From assembly GCA_938074445.1 (NCBI GenBank), contig CALJEK010000027.1, positions 1-48,204 of the forward strand: DNA of 48,204 bases, in the 5' to 3' direction. Origin of the DNA: Candidatus Kryptoniota bacterium. GTDB taxonomy: Bacteria > Bacteroidota > Ignavibacteria > Kryptoniales > Kryptoniaceae. The position numbers and the translations under genes were made by a program. Below are positions 43,309 to 48,204 of the stretch, piece after piece. The notes beneath the pieces are model-generated. The model saw nothing but the letters and a program-made list of their open reading frames with translations. It searched no databases and was not told where the DNA came from. Each line of letters begins with the position of its first letter. Position 1 is the stretch's first letter.

Positions 43309-44357
43309 AACGAAAAAGAATTCTTGTAATTAGACCGGATAGAGTTGGAGATGTGCTACTTGCAACACCATTGCTGAGAGAACTGCGCAAAAGTTTCCCC
43401 GAGTCATTTATCGCTGTTATGGTTCGCCCCTACACAAAAGATGTTTTGCTTAACAATCCAAATATCGACGAAATAATCATAGACGACTTCGAAGGCGAAC
43501 ACAGAGGGTGGAAAGGTTTCTGGAAACAAGTTCTGAAATTAAGAAAATATAAGTTTAACATCGCCCTTCACCTCTTACCAACTCAAAGACACGCATTTAT
43601 GACTTTTTTCGCAGGGATAAAAACGAGAGTTAGCGTTGGAATAAAACTCTACGGAGTTTTAACCTTTATGAAATATGTGAGCAGAAACAATTATATCCCG
43701 TTAAGACACGAGGCTGACTACTCACTTGACTTAGGCAGAAAAATTGGAGTAAAAGCCAATAATCTCGAACCAGAAATTTTCTTAACCCCCGAAGAAATTA
43801 AACAATCCCAAAAACTTGTGCCAAAAAACGAAGATGAAATTGTTATAGGAATTAACCCATTAAGTGGCAAATCTGCTCCGAACTGGAAAATTGAAAAATA
43901 TGTTGAACTCGTTAAAAAAATTGTTTATGAGATCCCAAAAGCAAAGGTTTACATTAATTTGCACGATGAACCAGAGGCAATTGAAAAATTCGAAGAGCTC
44001 AACTCAAGCAGGATTAATTTTATTTATAACGTACCGCTTCGCAAACTAATCCTTTACATATCTCGTTTTGATGTTTTAATTTCATCAAGCACAGGTCCAA
44101 TGCATATCGCTTCTGCTCTAAAAGTTCCAACTGTATCGATGTTTTGCCCGCTTCCGGCTTGTTCACCCAAATTATGGGGTCCGATTGGAAATAGACATGA
44201 AATAATTTTGCCTCCGGAAGATTACTGCAAAATAAATTGCCCAGGCGATCCCCATATTTGCACATTTGATGGTGGGATTGAACCCGACGATGTTTTAAGA
44301 GCAACATTAAAAATTTTAAAGATCAAACATGAAAATTCGCCAAGCGAAACCAGTTGA
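43305..44357 (+). CDS. Glycosyltransferase family 9 (heptosyltransferase-like)
   Basis: 350 residues. RILVIRPDRVGDVLLATPLLRELRKSFP is the GT9 N-terminal motif. GINPLSGKSAPNWKIEKYVELV is the nucleotide-sugar loop, and ISSSTGPMHIASALKVPTVSMF is the conserved late motif (S-T-G-P-x-H). It transfers an ADP-heptose-like sugar, probably to lipopolysaccharide core, on the cytoplasmic side of the inner membrane. Unlike the GT9 at 27911 it lacks the N-terminal cysteine block, though it keeps a short Cys-containing tail (DYCKINCPGDPHIC). Start overlaps DUF72; its 3' end overlaps the next gene by 29 bases. Confidence 0.9.
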   Translation: MKRKRILVIRPDRVGDVLLATPLLRELRKSFPESFIAVMVRPYTKDVLLNNPNIDEIIIDDFEGEHRGWKGFWKQVLKLRKYKFNIALHLLPTQRHAFMTFFAGIKTRVSVGIKLYGVLTFMKYVSRNNYIPLRHEADYSLDLGRKIGVKANNLEPEIFLTPEEIKQSQKLVPKNEDEIVIGINPLSGKSAPNWKIEKYVELVKKIVYEIPKAKVYINLHDEPEAIEKFEELNSSRINFIYNVPLRKLILYISRFDVLISSSTGPMHIASALKVPTVSMFCPLPACSPKLWGPIGNRHEIILPPEDYCKINCPGDPHICTFDGGIEPDDVLRATLKILKIKHENSPSETS

Positions 44358-45540
44358 CATCGACGATATAGCCTACATCATTTCGACCTCATTCCTGATT
44401 TCAGATTACCAAGGGGTAAGGGAAAACATAATAGACAACCCAAGATATTCATACAAAGATATAATAGTTGTCGAAGACGATACCGAGATAATCGCTTGCA
44501 CAAAAATAATACCGTTGAAAGTTTCTTTTAAAGGCAAAATAGTTGATGCGGGCGGAATTTCAGGAGTAGCAGTTTTGCCAGAATATAGAAAGCGCGGAAT
44601 CGCAGACATGATGCTAAGATACGCTCTCAAAAGAATGCTTGAAGCAAAATATCCTTTTTCACTTCTTTACCCATTTCAGCATAGATTTTATAGAAAATAC
44701 GGATGGGAATATGTCGGTTCAGTTGTGTTTTATGAAATTGAGCCGTCCAACATTCCGCTCTTCGATGAGCGACTAAATGTTAGAAAAATGAAAAACTCGG
44801 AACGGGAAAAAATAAAAAAGATTTACGCTGAAAAAATTAAAACTGTAAACTTTGCAATATGGCGAAATGATGCTTTTTGGACACGCGTGATCTTCCCAAA
44901 CTTCCCCAATCCATATGTTTACGACGATGGAGAGATAAAAGGATACATATCATTTGAGATGAAGAAGGATGAAAAAACGCAAACGGAAATATTTATAAAA
45001 GAATTTGTCTCCATTACCCCCGAAGCTTACCGCGGGCTTTGGGGATTTTTCGCCTCGCTCTCGGAACAAGTCGCACGAATAAAATATCTCGCTCCCATAG
45101 ATGAACCATTGTTTGATATAATGATCGAACCGAGAGAGAAAGATTTCAAAAGACCGTTTTTCGAATTCAAATCCTACGCATCTATATGCTCTGGTTTTAT
45201 GCTTAGAATTGTTAATCTTGAGGAAGCAATGAACCTTCTCACAACCGCAAACGCACCCAATGGCGAAGTCACAATAGAAATAAATGACTCGGTTATACCC
45301 GAAAACAATTTAAAATTCAAAATTGTTGTCGAAGACTTTAATATTTATGTTCAAAAAACAAACGATACCGCTGATGTAAAAACGGACATCGGGACATTTA
45401 CTCAAATTTTCTCGGGATTTACAAAAGCAATCTCGATTTATCAAACTGGGAAAATTTGGGGAAGCGAAAAAGACTTGAAATTCTTGGATTCTATCTTTGC
45501 CGATTCTTTGCCTTTTATGTTTCAATTTGATATATTCTAA
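44329..45540 (+). CDS. Eis-like GNAT acetyltransferase with SCP2-like C-terminal domain
   Basis: 403 residues, the length of Eis-family proteins. The first GNAT domain has GISGVAVLPEYRKRGIADMMLRYAL (acetyl-CoA loop R-K-R-G-I-A) and the family signature SLLYPFQHRFYRKYGWEYVG. A second, degenerate GNAT-like unit spans ~150-290. The C-terminal ~100 residues (GEVTIEINDSVIPENN, TDIGTFTQIFSGFTKA) match a sterol-carrier-protein-2-like fold. Family members acetylate amines on small molecules or proteins; the substrate here is unknown. Last gene of the korA operon. Confidence 0.87.
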   Translation: MKIRQAKPVDIDDIAYIISTSFLISDYQGVRENIIDNPRYSYKDIIVVEDDTEIIACTKIIPLKVSFKGKIVDAGGISGVAVLPEYRKRGIADMMLRYALKRMLEAKYPFSLLYPFQHRFYRKYGWEYVGSVVFYEIEPSNIPLFDERLNVRKMKNSEREKIKKIYAEKIKTVNFAIWRNDAFWTRVIFPNFPNPYVYDDGEIKGYISFEMKKDEKTQTEIFIKEFVSITPEAYRGLWGFFASLSEQVARIKYLAPIDEPLFDIMIEPREKDFKRPFFEFKSYASICSGFMLRIVNLEEAMNLLTTANAPNGEVTIEINDSVIPENNLKFKIVVEDFNIYVQKTNDTADVKTDIGTFTQIFSGFTKAISIYQTGKIWGSEKDLKFLDSIFADSLPFMFQFDIF

Positions 45541-45566
45541 AAAACTTAAACTCAAAAGGTGAAAAA

Positions 45567-46070
45567 ATGAGAATGCTTGCAATTCTATTTACAGCGGTTA
45601 TTTTCACGGGGCTAACCTTCAACATCCAAGATACAAAAGAGTTAAAATGGTATTCGTTTTCAGAGGGGTTAAAGGTTGCAAAAGCTGAAAACAAAAAAAT
45701 CTTGATTGATGTCTACACAGACTGGTGCGAATGGTGTAAAAAAATGGACGACGAAGTTTACGCCAATTCAAAAGTGATAAATTATCTATCTTCAAAATTT
45801 GTGTTAATTAAACTTAATGCGGAATCTGAAACAAAGCACAAATTTGAAGGTCAAGAATACAGTGAGATTGAAATTGCCTCCATATTTGGCGTTGAAGGTT
45901 TCCCAACAACAATCTTCATCCGTGAGGATATGCAGCCGATAACCGCGGTGCCAGGCTATTTCCCCGCGGATATTTTTATGAAAATTCTAACTTTCATCGG
46001 CGATGATTACTACCTTAAAATGAGCTTTGACGAATATCTTGAAAAAACAGGCGGATTACCAAAAAATTAG
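45567..46070 (+). CDS. Exported thioredoxin-fold protein
   Basis: 167 residues with a signal peptide or membrane anchor (about 1-20). LIDVYTDWCEWCKKMDDEVYAN carries the CxxC (CEWC) of the Thioredoxin_7/DUF255-like group, and VEGFPTTIFI is the cis-Pro loop. It probably acts on disulfides outside the cytoplasm. A GGTGA sequence stands before the ATG. The stop overlaps the stop of the convergent small gene at 46067 by 4 bases. Confidence 0.88.
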   Translation: MRMLAILFTAVIFTGLTFNIQDTKELKWYSFSEGLKVAKAENKKILIDVYTDWCEWCKKMDDEVYANSKVINYLSSKFVLIKLNAESETKHKFEGQEYSEIEIASIFGVEGFPTTIFIREDMQPITAVPGYFPADIFMKILTFIGDDYYLKMSFDEYLEKTGGLPKN

Positions 46071-46288
46071 TCCGATTCGGACATTTTTTCAAAAACGACG
46101 TTCAATCCCTTCTGGCAATAGCGGTCGAGGTTTCTCTCAAGAAGCTCGAGCAAATCTTCTCGCTCAAGATCAAATCTTTCTATTTTCGGGGTTTCTATAC
46201 TTTCGGTGAACTCTATGTAAAAGTATTTTTTCCCGCTGTTGCCGAAAATTACCAACCTGTTGTCTTTTGTTTCAGCAATATATGTCAT
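46067..46288 (-). CDS. Small acidic protein of unknown function (73 residues)
   Basis: MTYIAETKDNRLVIFGNSGKKYFYIEFTE begins with three short beta-strand-like segments, followed by a charged helix (LEREDLLELLERNLDRYCQKG). There is no signal peptide and no known motif. It sits tail-to-tail with the thioredoxin-like gene (4-base overlap) and fills the gap before the methyltransferase gene. Composition is protein-like, so it is likely real, but this is not certain. Confidence 0.55.
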   Translation of the reverse strand: MTYIAETKDNRLVIFGNSGKKYFYIEFTESIETPKIERFDLEREDLLELLERNLDRYCQKGLNVVFEKMSESD

Positions 46289-46377
46289 CCTTAAAATCTG
46301 CCTTTGTTTTTATTTCTTTTTTCGAAAGTCAATTTTAATTTTTTAACGAAAAAAGCGAAAATTAAAATTCCCAAGAA

Positions 46378-46929
46378 ATGCGAAAGCTCACGCCAATTGA
46401 AATTGAGAGAAAAAGGCATACAATTGAAGAATTAAAAACGATCGAGCGACATCCTATATATGTTTTGCTTGATAACATAAGGAGCGTCTATAATGTTGGT
46501 TCAATTTTTAGGACAAGCGACGCTGCACTTGTAAAAAAACTTTATCTAACGGGTTACACTCCACATCCACCTCGAAAGGATATAGAAAAAACTGCCCTTG
46601 GTGCAATTGAAAGCGTTCCATGGGAATATCATAAAAATCCAGTTGACATTATAAAAAAATTGAGAGAAAAAAATGTGAAAATCGTCGCCCTTGAAATAAC
46701 TGACGACAGCATACCTTATTATGAAATAAAACCTGATTACTTCCCATTGTGCCTTGTTATCGGCAATGAAATTACAGGAATCTCTGACGAAGTTATTTCG
46801 ATGTGTGATTTAGCCATCGAGATACCGCAGTTTGGAATAAAACATTCACTCAATGTAGCCGTAGCATACGGTATAGCAGTTTATGAGCTTGTAAAAATCT
46901 ACAGGAAATCTTATGCGAGCGTAAAATAG
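46378..46929 (+). CDS. SpoU/TrmH-family RNA 2'-O-methyltransferase
   Basis: 183 residues with all three SpoU motifs: NIRSVYNVGSIFRTSDAA (motif 1, catalytic Arg), PLCLVIGNEITGIS (motif 2) and EIPQFGIKHSLNVAVAYGIAVYEL (motif 3, SAM-binding trefoil knot). It lacks an N-terminal substrate-binding domain, as in TrmL-like enzymes. It methylates ribose 2'-OH in tRNA or rRNA; the site is not decidable. Its end overlaps the convergent AlbA_2 gene by 19 bases. Confidence 0.92.
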   Translation: MRKLTPIEIERKRHTIEELKTIERHPIYVLLDNIRSVYNVGSIFRTSDAALVKKLYLTGYTPHPPRKDIEKTALGAIESVPWEYHKNPVDIIKKLREKNVKIVALEITDDSIPYYEIKPDYFPLCLVIGNEITGISDEVISMCDLAIEIPQFGIKHSLNVAVAYGIAVYELVKIYRKSYASVK

Positions 46930-47546
46930 TCCCCTCCATTTGCAATATTAATTTTAAGAACCCCAGCCCTCACAAGATTAACAAGTATATCCGATGCTTC
47001 GCTTTCGCTTATTCTGACAAGATTGCTAAACTCTTTTACCGTTATTCTGCCAAATTTATCAAGATAATTTAAAAGACGTCTTTCCTTCTCCCCGATTGTT
47101 ATCACAACGGGCTGTTCATTTTGCTCATACTTTAAAAGTTTTATCATTTCATCACTCGCGATAACATTTTGAGAACCGGAACGTATAAAGACCTTCCCAG
47201 CGTCGCCGTTTAAACTAACAAGATGATGCGGTTTCATTTTGCTTTGTTCAATGGTTACAACAATCACATCTTTCCCCTCAAACTCAATAATCTCAATCCC
47301 TGGCTCTATTGGTGGATAACAATGCTGTTTAGCTGCGGTAAAAATCAAATCAATCTCTTCTTTTTCACTGTCAACCCCGACGACGCTTCCATCATCATCG
47401 ATCCCGAAAATTAAAATCCCACCGTGTGTATTCGCAAATGCTATCATCGCCTTTGCTATTTTTTCAGGTGAAGAAACTTTTCTTTTAAACTCAACCGTTA
47501 AACCTTCACCCTCAAACAAGATGTTACTCAATTGTTCTGGACTCAT
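46911..47546 (-). CDS. AlbA_2 (Schlafen-like) domain protein with C-terminal winged helix
   Basis: 211 residues. Residues ~8-125 are an AlbA_2/divergent AAA_4 domain: EGLTVEFKRKVSSPEKIAKAMIAFANTHGGILIFGIDDDG and HCYPPIEPGIEIIEFEGKDVIVVTI. The C-terminus (~150-210) is a winged-helix segment (ERRLLNYLDKFGRITVKEFSNLVRISESEASDILVNLVRAGVL). Such proteins are putative transcription regulators or nucleic-acid-binding factors; the target is unknown. It overlaps MtgA upstream by 23 bases and is translated with it. Confidence 0.85.
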   Translation of the reverse strand: MSPEQLSNILFEGEGLTVEFKRKVSSPEKIAKAMIAFANTHGGILIFGIDDDGSVVGVDSEKEEIDLIFTAAKQHCYPPIEPGIEIIEFEGKDVIVVTIEQSKMKPHHLVSLNGDAGKVFIRSGSQNVIASDEMIKLLKYEQNEQPVVITIGEKERRLLNYLDKFGRITVKEFSNLVRISESEASDILVNLVRAGVLKINIANGGDYFTLA

Positions 47547-48204
47547 TGGATGCCCCCTCTTTTATTTCTGCTCTTGCGATCATTCTATTCAAAATTAACT
47601 TTGCCCGAAATCTGACAAATTTCGCATCCGAATTTGGGTTATATTTAAGCGGGCTTGGAATTATAGCAGCAAGACGTGCAGATTCTTCCATCGTTAGTTC
47701 AGATGCGGATTTACCAAAGTATTTTCTCGAGGCGGACTCAACACCAAAAACGCCGTCACCAAGCTCAATTATATTCAAATAAATTTCAAGAATTCTTTTC
47801 TTTGAAAGTTTTCGCTCCATTCTCAAAGCAATTATGACCTCAGCAAATTTTCTTAAGGGATTTCGTGAGGTCGAGAGAAATAAATTTTTTGCAACTTGCA
47901 TCGTTATCGTGCTTGCACCTCTTGCTATTCCTCCCCGCTGTAAATTTCTCTTAAGCGCCTCTCTAACCTCATACCAATCAATTCCCTTGTGCCAAAAGAA
48001 ACTTGCATCTTCAGAAACTATAACCGCTTCCACTAAATACGGTGAAATCTTTGTAAGTGGCACCCAAATCTGATTTATCCGATATGGTCTTCCCCTTGCT
48101 TCATTTATACGCTGTTTCATAAGAGCCGTTAATTTCGGATTCTCGTATTTGAGCTTTTCAATTTCTTCATCAATCCTGATAAATTCGTAGATTAAATAAC
48201 CAGC
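47524..48204 (-). CDS. mtgA: Monofunctional peptidoglycan transglycosylase, N-terminus outside window
   Basis: The frame is open to the window edge; 28 codons before the first internal ATG (48120) encode AGYLIYEFIRIDEEIEKLKY and onwards, in family-like sequence. The true start and the membrane anchor are therefore missing. GT51 motifs are present: AVIVSEDASFFWHKGID (catalytic Glu), GASTITMQVAKNLFL, RKFAEVIIALRMERKLSKKRILEIYLNIIELGDGVFGVE and LAAIIPSPLKYNP. It polymerises lipid II glycan strands on the outer face of the inner membrane. There is no transpeptidase domain, so this is the MtgA type. Confidence 0.9.
   Translation of the reverse strand, partial: AGYLIYEFIRIDEEIEKLKYENPKLTALMKQRINEARGRPYRINQIWVPLTKISPYLVEAVIVSEDASFFWHKGIDWYEVREALKRNLQRGGIARGASTITMQVAKNLFLSTSRNPLRKFAEVIIALRMERKLSKKRILEIYLNIIELGDGVFGVESASRKYFGKSASELTMEESARLAAIIPSPLKYNPNSDAKFVRFRAKLILNRMIARAEIKEGASNESRTIE

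Overview
The window looks like a chromosomal segment from a low-GC, probably thermophilic member of the Bacteroidota/FCB group, most plausibly an Ignavibacteria- or Kryptonia-type bacterium. Three reasons support this. Three secreted proteins end in a type IX secretion (T9SS) type A sorting domain with the YQNYPNPFNP signature. There are outer-membrane proteins with carboxypeptidase-regulatory-like and TonB-receptor architecture. The proteins are rich in Lys, Glu and Ile. The genus-level placement is inference; no rRNA gene lies in the window.

Layout. 1-7475 (+): T9SS and secreted-protein island, with a 5'-truncated SBBP beta-propeller protein, a putative outer-membrane protein, a 901-residue propeller-like protein, a 66-residue secreted peptide and an M23 peptidase with an SH3 domain. 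7.6-8.5 kb (+): nitrilase-family amidohydrolase. 8.6-12.4 kb (-): a beta-barrel protein and a lipoprotein. 12.5-14.0 kb (-): histone-deacetylase-family protein, ribosomal protein L28 and tRNA-Cys. 14.2-16.9 kb (+): TonB-dependent receptor. 17.0-26.6 kb (-): a ten-gene CO dehydrogenase / [NiFe]-hydrogenase operon. 26.7-27.7 kb (-): a sigma-54 activator gene, with tRNA-Pro upstream. 27.9-34.0 kb (-): glycosyltransferase, hybrid sensor kinase and M28 peptidase. 34.1-38.7 kb (+): ECF sigma factor, zinc anti-sigma factor, TlpA-like thioredoxin, universal stress protein and a membrane Fe-S oxidoreductase. 38.7-39.4 kb (-): unknown protein. 39.6-45.5 kb (+): 2-oxoacid:ferredoxin oxidoreductase (with a coiled-coil gene inserted), DUF72, GT9 and Eis-like genes. 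45.6-48.2 kb: thioredoxin-like protein, a small unknown protein, SpoU methyltransferase, AlbA_2 protein and a truncated MtgA.

The most striking system is the 9.6-kb run cooF-cooS-cooC-FNOR-GNAT-hyaA-hyaB-hyaC-hyaD-hupH on the minus strand. It joins a nickel CO dehydrogenase with its electron-transfer ferredoxin, its nickel ATPase and a flavin oxidoreductase to a complete group-1 membrane-bound hydrogenase, in gaps of 1-26 bases or overlaps. The hydrogenase small subunit has all six proximal-cluster cysteines that mark oxygen-tolerant enzymes. A strong -24/-12 (sigma-54) promoter sits in front of cooF. Two copies of TGNCA-N4-TGNCA lie about 72 and 105 bases upstream of the expected start. Immediately beyond them is the gene for a sigma-54 activator that lacks any sensory domain. 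The picture is a self-contained, enhancer-controlled module for oxidising CO and H2. Electrons could go to ferredoxin or NAD(P) through CooF/FNOR and to the quinone pool through the cytochrome b. No acetyl-CoA synthase, energy-converting hydrogenase or CooA gene is visible in the window.
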